From positions 19,452,266 through 19,516,265 of the forward strand of contig OX387197.1 of the NCBI GenBank assembly GCA_947561715.1: a DNA stretch of 64,000 nt. Reading direction: 5' to 3'. The notes under the pieces are model-generated. The model did not search any database and was not told the origin of the DNA. It was given only the letters and a program-made list of their open reading frames with translations. A program made the translations under genes and the position numbers. Origin of the DNA: Ascidia mentula (lineage: Eukaryota; Chordata; Ascidiacea; Phlebobranchia; Ascidiidae). The stretch's first letter is position 1; each line of letters starts with the position of its first letter. Positions 1-13,500 of the stretch are shown here, one piece after another.

Positions 1-1399
1 AATCCCTGCTGAATGCACCTTCTTACAACGAGAATCGACCTTGCGCATCATGATGTCGGTCAATACACTTCCGGCTAACCAACCTGTCAGCAACACCGAG
101 CCATGACAGGCGCCCGTCGAGTGGCTAACACAACAAACGAAGCGAATATGAAACACAATGACCGCCGCTCCCCTAGGGCCCGGTTCATTTGGCCAATATT
201 AACGGGCCAATACACTGTTGGTTTAATCGCAGTTTATCTCCGTCCGTCCATCGTTCGCTATAAGGACCAAGCACCGCCTAGGGATTGCTTGAAACAGGTA
301 ACGCAATTTGTTCCATTCGAACGCTCGCGCGATATTCGCGTGCCATCGACTGCAGCGCACCACAATAAATAAAATAATAACGTCGATGTGACAAAATCGA
401 ATTTATCTGCGACCGTTAGCAGATGGTTAATTTGGACGGCCCGCTGCGCGCACTGATATGTTTGCTGTCTTCCACCATAAGCTCTGCAGGCTTCACTTTC
501 GGTTTTAATAAGGAACATTTTTATCATCCGAGCTCTTGAAGGAAATGGGCTAATATTATTGCGTGTTGATATACTGATGAAAGCGAAACAAATGAAATTT
601 AAACCTGACTGATTTACTAAGGTCGATATTTTTGTGCTGAGTAAAACCCACCTGAAGCGTACGATCGTGCGTCAGCGGCATTCCAGCGACGGCTTGAAGT
701 TGTCATGCTGTGTTCGATAAATCCCCTTCAGCGGCACCTAAAAACAAACCGCCAGGAAAGTCGCGTTTGTAAAGGTTCCACGGATCGCGATAAGCTTCGA
801 GTGGCGAATCAACACCAACTTGTTTGCACACGTCATTGGCGACTGTGTCCGGCTATTAAATGACCGCCATGACATATTAATAATTAAAAATCAAACGCGC
901 CCACCCGACACGCGAGCACTCAGGGCAACGTTGAGCTGCAATGCCTCGGCAAATTTAATTGTTCAGCAAACGCGAGAATATTGATAAATGGTGGCCGGAC
1001 TACATCTCGCGGAGTTAACGCGCTGCGACGGGACGCCAGAGAAAGCTTCTGATAATCTTCTGACACTTGAGCTATTTACTTTGCAAATTTTAATCGAGGC
1101 TTGATTAATGTCATCTTGCCGTTACCTTTATTAGTATGAGGAAAACAAAAGCGCAACCGCGGGTGCACTTTGCACATCTGTAAGCAAACGTGACCCACAG
1201 GTCTACTATAGGTTAGGTAACTAACTGAAAGCTTTTCCTTGTCATAAGTTGAGTGTCGAAGGCGTGTTTTGATGACATTTGATTTCGTAAAAGTCGCTTT
1301 CGCGCTTACGAAGATTGGATAATATCTAATTAGTCACCTACACATCGTACAATCTTAACAGAGGCAGTGTGCAGAACACCTCTGGATGAACTTACATCA
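1..1399. other. 5' flank of M1AP, no gene seen
   Basis: I see no supported gene here. The open frames are short, overlap on both strands and show no family resemblance or splice-linked continuation. The DNA is CpG-rich and locally AT-rich. It would hold the upstream control region of the M1AP gene and possibly the flank of a neighbour outside the window. Confidence 0.5.
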
Positions 1400-1407
1400 T
1401 ATAAAAG
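1400..1407 (+). promoter_or_regulatory. TATA-box-like site before M1AP
   Basis: The octamer TATAAAAG lies 135 bases before the M1AP start codon. A start site about 30 bases downstream would leave a leader of roughly 110 bases. That leader contains a pyrimidine-poor acceptor-like AG at 1497-1498. The motif is seen directly; its use as a promoter is inference. Confidence 0.3.
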
Positions 1408-1541
1408 TCACAATTATTTCACGAAGTGTTAGCATTGTAATTGTGTCCCCATGTAGGGTGTGACGAAACAAAGGGAAATGTTCTTGTACATCGCACAGCC
1501 ACAACACAAACTAAACATTGGAGGCCAAGACCACATTAAAA

Positions 1542-3311
1542 ATGAGCGCTGGATTTCTGCGAAGAGAGACACCTTCCCTGGTTAAAAGGTTTCCATTTGC
1601 CCGACAGCCAGTACATTGTATGATAGTGGATTTAACTTCCAAATTTACCAATGAGTCATTAGAGGTACTGTGTGAGGGATTAAGCAATGTATTTTGTTTA
1701 ATATGCAGTTTAAGCAGTGGATCACGAAGAGTTCCATATTTTTGTTTGCTGGCAATTACTCCGTATATAGAAGTGTTGTTTGCTGCCCAACATGTGAACA
1801 AAGCATCGTTTTCACGGATAGAATCGAGTCTACAAGAATTGAGACGAACTAGTCATGACTGCGATCAGAATGCCCAAAACACATACCAGACTGATGCAAA
1901 AGCCATTGAGCGGGGCTTGAAAGATGCTTATGCGCAGTACCAAAAATTGAAGCAAGAAACTGGTTGTAGCAGCAACTTTGAAATAACGTTTGTGACAACA
2001 CACAAATCAAGTGACATTCGAAGATGTATTGTGCAGTCAATTGAGAAATTGTGCATGCCTGATGTCCGCCATATTGAAGTCTTCTGTTTTAACAATGCCA
2101 GAAAGTCATGTACCGAAAGTGGTGAAAATGACGCTGTTGATGGCACAGTGACACAGTCGCAAGTCGACGACACTGGTGGATTGTTGGAAGTTGTGGATAT
2201 AGAATGCGATGTTTTAAGCATTGAAAACAAGTTAAAACAGTGGTTTGTAGATAAAAGCACAGACCGGGAGCACTTGCAATTGCAGTTACGTGGCCCAATG
2301 CCTGAAAACGATTTAATATCCATAAAATGTGACGCCACAGAGAGACTATTTGACGTTTCTGAAATACCGTTCAGTCGCTGTTATCAGCTTACACCCAATC
2401 ACGGCGACGGTAAGAAACAGCCTTACTTGAACGCGCGCCAAAACGCAAAAACCATGGATGGTTGCCCGGTCGCTATCTTAAAAGTGATTCGACGAACACC
2501 TACTGAAAGCGTGTGTGAATCTGTGATCTTCGGAACTCCTGCCATGATTTGCAGCTCAAGTTGCTGGCAAATGGAATGGGACGAAATTGAAATAAACCGC
2601 CATCGATTTGATGCTCTCTGCCGCACCCTAGCGCACAAACAGCAGTGTCTGATATGTGAAAACAACACGTTTGCAGGCGTCGGCGCTCCACGACCGTTCT
2701 TTGTCATCATGGCCTCTGACAATCTTGGATGCTTGCTCGTCAAACCAATTGCTTCGCGGGGTGTGTTGATGACGTGCCGCATGCCGCTGAAGTCACAATG
2801 GGACGATGTTTCAGAAGAAGTTAACAATGAAATAATTACTGCCTTTGAAAACGTTGAACTTGACCCTTCGTACAACCCACTACTACTCAATTGCGACCTC
2901 ACGCGAGCATTAAAGAAAAACTTGCGCGCACAAGCCCCACGGGGTGCAAATGCTACGAGCAAAAAGGGATCAACGACAAAAGGTCCGAGATGTGGCGCAA
3001 AGCGAGACACTGGCTATCAACAACAGAAACCTGTTCTCACTGGTAAGTTATGCATGAACGTACATTTCCAAAAAGACCGTCGCATGTTTAACGAGTCACT
3101 TTTTTAGATGCTGTTCTAAATACCCAAGTTACTACTTGCAGGTAAAGCTGCGAGATTTACTGCGCCGAGGCAGGACCCGGTTACAGCGATAAGAAACAGG
3201 GAAAGTACTTCAGACAATGAGGTATCAAGGACTACCGATCCATACAGTGACGACACAATTAGATTACCATCAAGAAAATCTGTCACCTTTCCTGATTTCC
3301 CCAATTTTTGA
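1542..3311 (+). CDS. M1AP: M1AP, meiosis 1 arrest protein
   Basis: Two coding exons, 1542-3042 and 3142-3311, give about 556 residues; vertebrate M1AP is about 530. In vertebrates M1AP is needed for progression through male meiosis I and crossover formation. Matches to remembered vertebrate M1AP run the whole length: an N-terminal stretch ending in LQELRR, a block around CWQMEWDEIEINRHRFDALC, FFVIMASDNLGCLLVKPIA, and the DPSYNPL motif (vertebrate EPTYNPL). Exon 1 ends ACTG|GTAAGT and exon 2 begins CAG|GTAAAG, joining in phase 1 to a short polar tail rich in S, D and R. The frame is open upstream from a TTG at 1518, but the first ATG is at 1542. No catalytic residues are known for this family. 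Identification is confident; germline expression is inferred from the family. Confidence 0.9.
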
Positions 3312-4583
3312 GGAGGTCAACATATAAACTAGTCTGTTTTTGTTCTGTTTTCTGAGAAGTGTTTTTATCAGTTTGCAACTACTTCTTTGTCCATGTACTT
3401 TATACTTAAACCCCAACGTTGCTTTGACGTTTTTTGTTTTTGATTTTGCGTTTATTTTTCTCATGCGATTATAATACAAACAACATCATGCATCAGGTGT
3501 TTTCACAGTGCCAATTGTTCAAACAGTGTTTGGTGCGGTTATATCTGAAAAAACAAAGAACTCGTTGTGAAGGCAATTACAAACATTTGCAACAAATTCC
3601 CAAAAAATCTCTTGGCGTGGAGGTGCTTGCTGGTCGTTTGCATAAGTGTGACAAAAAGCAAGTTTATAGGTAGAAGTTTAAGTTGGCGGCATGCAACGAA
3701 AGAAGAGGTGAATTGGACAGATGTCGACTGTTAGGTGGTGAGTGGCAGAATATCTATGCATAACTTGCGCCTGCAATACTGGCAAACTCTTCGCCGTCGC
3801 TTGCATCTCCCATCTCCTCGTATATTGGCAGCTCTACAATTGTTCGGTTCTGCACACAGAAACAACAAAAAATCGGTATTTGCTGTTTGGATATTTTTCA
3901 GAAAATAAGAATTTCCGGTTTCGTGTGCTCACCGACTGTTGCGACGTGCTTTGGCGTTTCAGGGCACTCGGCAAACTGCGTGTTGACACTTGCTCAGGCA
4001 GACTCTTCGCCGTGTCGTCATCATTGCGTGACGTAACGAAAGAACGACTTGAGTGTGGCGTAAAGCGATGCGACGAACCCACACTGGTGGGGCGCTGTAA
4101 AGAAGGTAATTAAACTTATTAAAGTAATTAAACTTGTGTGGACTCCTGTAAAAGAATAAACTTACGTATCAAGCACTTAACGCAACATGATCAAGCACTG
4201 AACGCAACAGCGTCTATACCTGACTCCGTTTGCGGGGCAAGACTTCTCCGGGGCGCGGGTACCTCCCTGGGACGTGAAACCAGGCTGAGTCATGGCAGAT
4301 GCCGGTTGATCGAACTGTAGGGCGTGGTGAGGGCGGAGAGGGTAATACGTCAGACACGGAACTGTGCGGGCCGTGAACGGTCAAAGAGAGGTGGTTGGGT
4401 CCAGCGCGGTAGTTACAGTAAAATTGGTGAAGCGAGTTTCTAAACATAACTCTTTGGTTTCTTTTTTTGTTCTCCGTCTATAAACTCGATTAAGGTATAT
4501 TGCAGTACGTTTATTTTTATTGGAACATTGTCTGTAGTTGGTGATGTTAGTCTGCGTAAGTAGGGGTATGTGATGTAAATATT
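3312..4583. other. Convergent spacer between M1AP and the TTC41-like gene
   Basis: This should contain the 3' UTR of M1AP and, on the minus strand, that of the TTC41-like gene. Open frames on both strands (for example around 3742-4113 plus and 4214-4447 minus) show no recognisable domain and no consistent splice links, so I do not annotate them. A plus-strand AATAAA occurs near 4155, rather far from the M1AP stop. Confidence 0.4.
4510..4521 (-). terminator. Tandem AATAAA poly(A) signals, TTC41-like gene
   Basis: Two back-to-back AATAAA hexamers on the minus strand lie 60-75 bases after the proposed TAA stop of the TTC41-like gene. This supports ending the gene at 4584 instead of splicing on to further exons. 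Confidence 0.55.
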
Positions 4584-7500
4584 TTACCTTTGGTTTTGCC
4601 GGGGCGTCACTCTCGAACTCGCACGTGCACTACGCTTCGCGGAACTTGCCTGAACAAAAAAACTTTTATTTTCGCTTCCATTCCTACGCATACGATTATT
4701 TTTTACCTCGGATCGGGTCTGGGGCTCAGTGATATATATACGGTCGTCTACGTCATCGGTCACGTGACGAGATGCTCTTTCCCATTCCTCGAGGTCTAGT
4801 TTCACAGAAAGTCGACTGTTGCGCCCAGCTGGCACGATGATAACAGGGACTTCCTTGCCTTCCACCACGTCTGGACGATCACTGGCCGCCCCTCTAGCGC
4901 CACTTTCCGGCAGCGAACGGGACGAATGTTCGACCGCAATGTGTCGATGTTTACCTGTGGTAATGGTTTTATTCGTATTTAAAGTTTGGTTCTGAGGGCG
5001 TTAAATCTGATTGTGAAATAGCAACAAAGTACAGCTGAAGTGACTTATCGGACAAGGTAACAATAATCAAGAAAAAAAAATCTTGATTGAAAACAAAGAA
5101 AAGAAACTAAGATTTTTTTAAATAAACGCGATAATTTTACTCACTATCATTCATCGTAAACTCCGAATCTTTTCCCTCCAAACCCGAAGAACTACCAGTG
5201 GTGGGAAGGGATCTCGCGCGCAACGAATACAGGCTTGCCTTTGACTTCACCTGCAAAAGGTTTGTAGAAATGATCCGATGTGATCTTTTTATTTGTTTCA
5301 TTATTACAAGCACACGTCCGCGTTTAAGCCATTTGAAATAAACAAAGGTTCCGCCACCGAAAGCATGACCATCAAGCAACCAGGTTGCCGATTGAGTTAA
5401 ATCTACGCCACGTTTGCAGGCATGTTCAATCGTAACAGCAGCAAAAAAACTTAAGAATTATAAACATGATCGAAGATGGCATTTCACTGACCCTGCGTGC
5501 ACTCTGGTTTCTCGGAGTAACAAGCACGTAGTTACCGACTGAACGCGTACTGAAGGGACTGTACGATCGACTGGAACTGGATGAAAGTTTTCCGCTGCTA
5601 CTTCGCAGGGTCTGCAATAAAGTCGAATTAAGTGATGGGAGTTCCCACTTTCTCTAAATGACAGTAATAAGTGGAGATCACATACTTTGATAGATTTACT
5701 GTTTTATGAAACGTGAAGTTTATCCTTAAATTGCATTTAGCCTTTTTGAAACAAGATTATTTCACGAAATCGTGTTCTCATTACCAAACTTCGAATCACG
5801 TTTCGAAAGCATCGGTGTTAAACAGGCTGTAAAAGTTACTTGTTCGTTTGTTCGTGCAGTTGAAGGTGCGAGAGTCACACTGCTCGCACACACAGACAAC
5901 TTATCGAGGTCACGATGGTGCCACGAGAGGGAGCTAAAGGGGCGTTCTGGGCTTCTCACGTCTCTCGGTTTTGCACTTCCGTGTGTGTAGCGGCCCAAGC
6001 GCAAGTCGTTGGCTGTCTCTTTCCAGCTACTGTTGCAATATAGTATAGAATTATAAGCGATAGCAACTCGCTCTGGAAGTTTATGTTCAAGTTTGTAGGC
6101 ATGGTAACGACGTAGAATTCGCTAAAACAGTGCTCCGTTGCCAGTTGTGTCGTGGTGTGAATATTGCCAAAGAGTTTTAAAAACTTTCAAATAGCCTTTA
6201 CTTTTTGGTAAAGTTTGTCATAATGCAGTTGGACAATTCGCCAAAGCTAATTCAAACTCTATAGGTAGACTTCTTATATTATGACGTCAAACTCCAACAT
6301 ATCCTACATAAAGATTTACTCACGACTGAATTTGACGAAGTTTTGCGTTGTCGTCTACCCCGCTTGTTATAAAGGTGTCAAGAGCACGATCAAAACATTC
6401 TTCAGCTTCGATTTTGCTTCGGAGGCTTCCCTCACTTGCAAGCAGATGTCCTGAGATAAATGATTATTACAATCATACATAGGTAACACGTCTTAGACAT
6501 TCTCTTTACGCAATTGCTTTTGATTTTAAAATACCTAAACTTAGCAATTTGTTAACTGTTTTGGAGTGGTTTTGTCAGTTTGTGGTTTGGTTTACCGCAC
6601 AGAAAAATACAAAAAAATAAGTTCAGTCAACTTCGATGCCAGCGACAAATACGTGATCAAAGTTTCGCATTTAAATATTTTACGACTGTGCACTTCTTAC
6701 GGTCACCTACCGATTCGATTAGCTGCTTGTGCGGCTTCTATTTTCCTTTTGTTGAAATCGAACACTTCCAATGCCTGCTTCAAGGCCAACATTGCTTTTC
6801 GCTTCGAATTTCTTTTTGCAAATGGAAAATTGGTGATGCACTGTAGTAACTAGATAACAACTACTATCCGTGTGTTACGTCACAAACACAAATTTCAATC
6901 ACACACAGTTGACTTAATTCTGTTGCAAATATGTTAGATTGGTTTTTAATTTAATTCAAATAGAAATAAATTTATAATTTAAATAAATTTAAATACAAAT
7001 GCAAGATAACTAGAGATACAGGTTTGACTTAATTTAGGCATACACCAACGTCAAGTAACGGATAAACGATAAATTCTCTGTACATGCACACACTATTTTG
7101 CGGTTAAGAGTATGTTGGCTACTGTGTTTGTGACATGCGTTTCACTTACTCTCCGCTTTCATCAGGCAAGGTAGCGTAAATGTTGGCTAGTTCAAGTAGG
7201 GTGTAAGCAACGACCAACTCCATGCTGCCAAACCATTTGGTAAAAGTTTGCAAACCCCGGTTGGTCATGTTCACTGCCTCTTCGAACATTCCTGAACAAA
7301 AAAACTGTAGCCGCCAGCAGAAACTTTTATATGTTCCTAAACTGTGCCACAAGCAGTGGTTGTTTTAGGCAGTCCAGTGTCTGCAAGTAAATGATGATTG
7401 TCCTACCTTGAGATTGCAGAAGTTCTCCGAAGACAACTTCTGCGTAAGCCTGACCACAAACACTTCCGCACTTCTGCATAATCCTGAACGAATCCTAAAA

Positions 7501-10500
7501 TGAGATAAAGTTTTTCTATTTATTGGAAAGTAGATTTAACTATTTAACAAAAGGAACATATATTGTACTTATAAATGAAAAATTTTAATATCATTCTGAA
7601 ACTTGCATCAGAAGTGAATTCCAAAAGTAAAACACAATGTATGGTTTTGGTTGCTGCTACACTTATGAATACATATTTTAACATCTTCTAATGGCTACTA
7701 TCAATATGGACAAGCAGTAAAGGCAAATAAATACCACGATCAGCTGATGAGCATGTTCAAAATCGCAGTCGACGACGAGAATCTTAGCAAGACGAAGGGA
7801 AAGCTCACCTGAAGAAAAAACTAGCTGAATAAAAACGCCAGGTGTCATTTTTCGATCTTTTTAACATTAAGCTGCAAACCTAACGTTTTTAGGCGAATTA
7901 GAACAATTACCACACTATCTAACTGCACCTTTCGCCAGTAGAAGGTTTCTTTTTGTGAACATAGATAGTCCCATAGTTCTGATGGATAGTTCTTCATACG
8001 TTTCCAGCGCCTGCCTCAGTAGGTCCGAGCCATGCAGTTGTTCACCGAAGTTTCCGGTTCTCAGATAAATAAGACGGAAGAGTGTGAGTTGCTGCGAGCT
8101 TGAAAGGGGGCGAGACTGGAAAGCAGTAATATGGTTACTGGTTACGACAAAGTTACGTTGTTGACATAAAATATTGTATATGGTAGTAGAAGCATTAATT
8201 TCAGTTTACTGTCAAAGTTAACATGTTTGGTTGGCGTACATACTAATACTCCAGCGGTGGTTTAATCACTTTTTGCAGCTAAAATTGCACAAACATAAAT
8301 TTCATTCAATCAGTGACGAATCTACAAAGCAAGTACTTCTAACATTTATTCTGCTTTGTGGAATTGAATTTGTATTTGCTTCAGTGCGACAATTGGTTTC
8401 AATTCTAACTAAAAAATGTGTATGTAAATAACGATATGTCGTTCATTTTTCCGTTCAGAGCAGGACATTTTAAACTTTTTTGGGGGTGTAAGGGCGGCAT
8501 GAAAATCTTTTTAAATTTGTGAATTGCTTCAAAGACAGTTGGGTAAAAACAATTTTATCAAATTCAGAAAGTCAGGATAAAATTGCTTGTAGAAATAAGA
8601 AAAATTTCCCAAAATTTGTGGCAGTCGTATTTGTCCTTACTTGCTCAAGCAGCTGTTGCAGTTCCGTGGCTTTCTGTTCGCCGTACTCTTGGCATTTATC
8701 CCCGAGTTGAACAAGAAACCAGGCGATGTAGAAGTGAAGATCAAAAAGTTCGTCTTCGCCAAACATCGAAACGTCTATCTGGTTTTCGGGATCTCCTTCA
8801 TTCGCACTCCATCCTAGAAAAAAAATACATAAATAAAAAGCTTGTAAGGAAATTTCCCTTGCTTCTACATTTATGAGCTGTATAATATTCCATAGAATTC
8901 GTAATGTTTAGATTCGTTTGAATACAGCAAGAAAAATTCGCTCTTCCCCACATTGTTGTCTTATTCAGTCAATTAATGCTATTTTTTGAATAAAAAAGTC
9001 AAAGCTAAGATGCTGTTAATATTTTATTCAAAGTTATTAGTCTCACTTATTTTGCACCCAACTAATGCTATTTTCATATACTGTTTAACAACGAACTCCA
9101 AAACGCAAGTTTTTGTGTGCTTCAATCGCAGTGTAAAGTAAAAAAATATTTTGCCTTCCGTTCCTTTTATTTCGGCATACACACGGCAAATTATTATTTG
9201 CGCCTCTTTCCAACTTACCGCCGATCGTCATTTGGTGTTCGGCCTCGGGTTCGGTGATGAAGAAAGCGAAGCTCTCCGCCTCACTAAAATCCCGGTCTTC
9301 CGTCTCAGACCGGCTCTCCTCAGTGCTCCTGTAGAGGGAGTGTGCATCATCATGCTGTGTAATGATAATCAAGGAAGGAGCCCTCAGTGACAACATGCCG
9401 GGAAGAAGTCTTCTTCCATCGTGAACTTGTGTAGCGGCACTCGTTCGTCGTGACTCCTTAGATCCGAGGATGTTTGGGGATTCTTCAGTTGCCTGGTTTT
9501 TGATGAGCTGCAAAAACGTAAGATGGTTCAATGTCCCAGGAACCGACATTGCGGGATATTTCAAGCAAAACTTGGGGAATAATTTATCAGGAATAGTGAA
9601 AAACATGACAAATGAACGCAGGAATTATTCAGCACTATTTTACGTACTGATGCATTTTTGAAGGTATTAAGTGAATTTGATGCAACTATAACTTCTCGTG
9701 GTGGTTTTATTTCGTCACCAGAACGGCTGGTCAAATGACACGTAATTATACAGCATCAGTGTAATTGCGTGTTAGTTGACCAGTTTTAAATATGGTACAA
9801 TTAAATATGACACAATCAAAAACAATTAAGATTTTTTGAATTCGAAACCTTGATCTAATCAAGAACCGTGCGCGATGTACATAGCATTTAGGGGTTTTCA
9901 ATGTCAAATGTTAACCGGATTAAAGCGCAAAGCAAACAAACCCCTCAAACACTCGAGAGGTGAAGTGTGTGAATAGTTCACCCTGGAAAAAACGCTTCTG
10001 TTAAAAATCATTCTTGTCAAACAAAACAAAGGATGTATTTATTTTGTAAGCTTTCGTTTTGTTTGCGGATTTAACACAATGCCACAATAACTCGCGTATC
10101 GAAATATCCAATCGTAAGAAAACAACTTTCTTCTGTGTCGTGATGAGCACGAGCATATTCGCCTTTTTGCCAATCGCGTTTCACAGTTAAAATGAACAAT
10201 GTCGAGGTTACCAATGCGCGTCATAGAAACTAACCTCAAAGCACTGTACTGGATCGAAGTCCTGAGCGAAAAGTGTCTTCCAGTACATCTGGTGATCGAC
10301 TTGCAAGTTCGGTCTGCATTGAGATTCTTCGCACATCGCTTTGAAAAACCTAAACAACGGGTGTCGAGTTTATTGAGGGATACGTTTAGCGAGCTTCCAA
10401 TTCGTCTATTTTTTATGAATTGACAAAATAAACAATTAACGACTGGTTTTCCCCCTCCCTTATCTTGCAACAATGGAAAACCAAAAATAGGTAATGAAAT

Positions 10501-13500
10501 ACGAAACGCATCCAAATAACGACTATTTAATAATGTGGGGTTGTTCCTATAAGGCAATCCACTTTTATTTACGAAACAGTTAAAATTGCAGTAGGTCTCA
10601 AAGTGGAATTTTTCTGATACCTGGGTTTCGTAAGAACTTGACACAGGGTGGAAAAATCTTTGCCCTGTTCCAGTTGCCATGGGAGCTCAACCAGCTTTCG
10701 TTCCATCGAACCATATTTGACGAAATAAGAGCCAAGAAGCAGATGGTAACGTTGTTCGACGTTCGCCGAGCCGCTGATCAGCAAGAACATACCAAAGAAA
10801 AATTTTCATTACAAAAATGAGAAACACAAGTAAAATAATCTGTTACCGAGGCTGCCAGACATATTAATAGTGCAAAAAAAAATCTTTTGCCAATAAATGT
10901 TCTTTGACGTATTGGTTGTCATACAAACAACCTTTGTCAGGTATAATGACTATTTGATCGGGGTTAAAATACCTGGAACTTGCTGAGAGGTGACCTCCAC
11001 CGAGCAAAGCGTAGGTTATTGCCAGTCTTGCGTCGCCATGTGCTATGGTTATGAGACCGTTGTGTCCCACATGCAATGCACCGCCCGCAGTACGCTACAC
11101 ACACACGTTTTACGCACCGTGAAGTAGAAAAACATAAAAATTTAAAGCATTAGTATGGATAAAACTAAGCAAAACGTTGTTCAAAAGAAAACACGATGCA
11201 AACGACAGAAATACCTGGAACAAATTCCAATCGTGGGGAGTAACGGCTGCTCTTCCTCTGTACCCGGTCAAAGACAGAAGGTGAAGGATTTCCTGAGGTA
11301 AGAGTCCGCCTCTGGATGACGCGATCATTTTCAGGGAGTCGAATACCCATCCAGCCGAACCGGCACGAAGACGTATCGAACCTGGTTGCCCTGACGACTG
11401 CTTGTTCCAGCTGTGGCGACGGCTCCATAGCAGAAACACATTCTTCCAAAAATCCCTGCACGCAAAAAGGATGGAGTGCAGCTTTTCTAATCGACTCCAT
11501 TATATTTTTAACCGCATCTTAGGTGAATCAGTGAACAGATAAAAATACTTGCAGATTTAGGCTATGTACCTATATTTTCTAAAATTAATTTACAGTTAAA
11601 TTTTCGAAAGGCAGCAATAATGCTACAGCATAGGTCTATGATAAACGAGATTTTGCGTCATACACTAAGAAACTAATCATCCGAAAAAAAGTCTACCCGC
11701 TGAAGAATTTTTGCTACCTAAAAATTCTGAGGGCAGTGCACTTGTCCACGACTTGGGAAATGTCACGTGAATTTCTACACGATCTCAGCAAGTCCGAGAG
11801 AGTGGCAAGGAACAATGGTCGTTCACTTAACCTGTTGGTCCAAATTTTGTCCAGCAGATCCCGTCCCAGAATATCTCTAGCTACAAGTAGAAAGACAGCA
11901 AATTGTGAACTGCTGGTGAACTTGGTCTTACCTTCATCTAATTGCAAATTTCGTCTTAAGTGCTAAACGATCAGCTACAATGAGAAGAGTAAATGTACAA
12001 ACAACATAAGGCGTGAATTAAACCTCCTTGCAACCTAACAAATCAGCAATCATATACCGTCTTTGCGGTAAAGCGTTTGGAATATTTTTTCTCGAGTGCT
12101 GATATTGATGGGTGGCATCCACTCGAAATGAACATCATTCCTGGCTTTTAGAGCCTTGTAGGTGAGGTCCGAGCGTCTGGTTGAAACCACAAGACGACAG
12201 TTCGATGGAATTACCTTCGGGAGCCATTCTAGTCCTATGATCAGAAAGGTATCAAAAATGCGTTAACATTGCGGTAATCACAAAGCAATCCTAATATGGT
12301 TAAATTTAAATATTTCAATTCTGTTTTTATCAACTTATAAGGTCTCTTCAGTGCAGCTGTATAGTCACCACAATTCATATTATTGGCTCCACTTTGCTTA
12401 AATATTTCAGTTAGTGTGGTACCGCACCTTTCAGTTTTCCAATGTCCTCGTTCATTCCGTATTTCAAGTCATTGAGACTATCAATCACTAAAACACAAGG
12501 ATGGCATGCGAGTGAAGCTGCGAACGTTTCCTTCAGCGATTCGTACGATTGAACATCTGTACTTTCAAGCGCCCTGAATGTAAGAAAGCATCCAGTGATA
12601 ATGTTTCAAGGTGCATATAAAATTTACTTTCGATTCCAGCTTTTTTCGCGTAAAATTCGAATACACGAACGACAAATGGAGGTGACGTCATAGTTGTGAT
12701 AAGAGGACCCAATGAACTCCGAAAGAACCTGCACAAAACGTAATATTGATAACCGAGTTTTTCAATTGTTCGAAGAAACTGAGTTGTGTGCTCACCAACA
12801 CGTCGGTGTGTTCGCTTTTGAAGTCATGCAGCCAGTTGACAAGTAAGCTTGTTTTTCCACATCCAGGATCACCAACAAGCACCAAAATTTTCACCTTGTC
12901 TGATCCAACAGAAGGGCTGCTTTGTCTGGCCGACAATGCACGCGTACGGTAAGAATAAGGATTACACAGCCTTTTAAACTACTAGAAAACCATATTAAGG
13001 GGCGCTGAGTGTTTGCCAAGTACTTCAGCAGTGTTTGTCAGGTATGCTTAAGTAGGTGTGTTGGATACCATGAAAGTGGCACTTTATTGGTTACATAGTT
13101 AGTGTTGATTATACTACACACTTGATGGACTGGATAAATGATGTGGTTGACGAAAAAATTCCATCTCCAAGTTTGTGACCAGACAGAGGAGCATCATCAC
13201 CTTCAGTTGCTCTTAATGACCAAGGTGATTCTGGACGAATGCAAAAAATGCAATTTATTATTTTGTGAGGGATAGTTGGTAAGCAGCCAACTGTAGTAGG
13301 AAATGATACATCTATGAAGCAAAAAATAAAATGGTTCAAAAATTGATACCAGGGTGAATATTATATCAATAGCAATTGATTTGACTATATATTCAACACT
13401 ATGAGGCGAACTGACCAGGGGTTTTCACTTGCAGTGTGTGGTCAGTGATTGATTTAACATGCAACTGTAGACAATTCAAAATTTTGTGCAGCCCACTGTA

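Noticed and set aside
4214-4447. Extra downstream exons for the TTC41-like gene
   Set aside because: An in-frame TAA at 4584 followed by two AATAAA hexamers gives a simpler 3' end.
4760-4769. GTCACGTGAC, a perfect CLEAR motif
   Set aside because: It lies inside a coding exon of the TTC41-like gene, near its 3' end, so a chance match is the better reading.
9085-10680. Long minus-strand open frames of 173 and 213 codons over TTC41-like exons
   Set aside because: Only parts of them are coding. Splice sites and phase place exons at 9507-9219 and 10349-10235; in the second, the coding frame differs from the long open frame.
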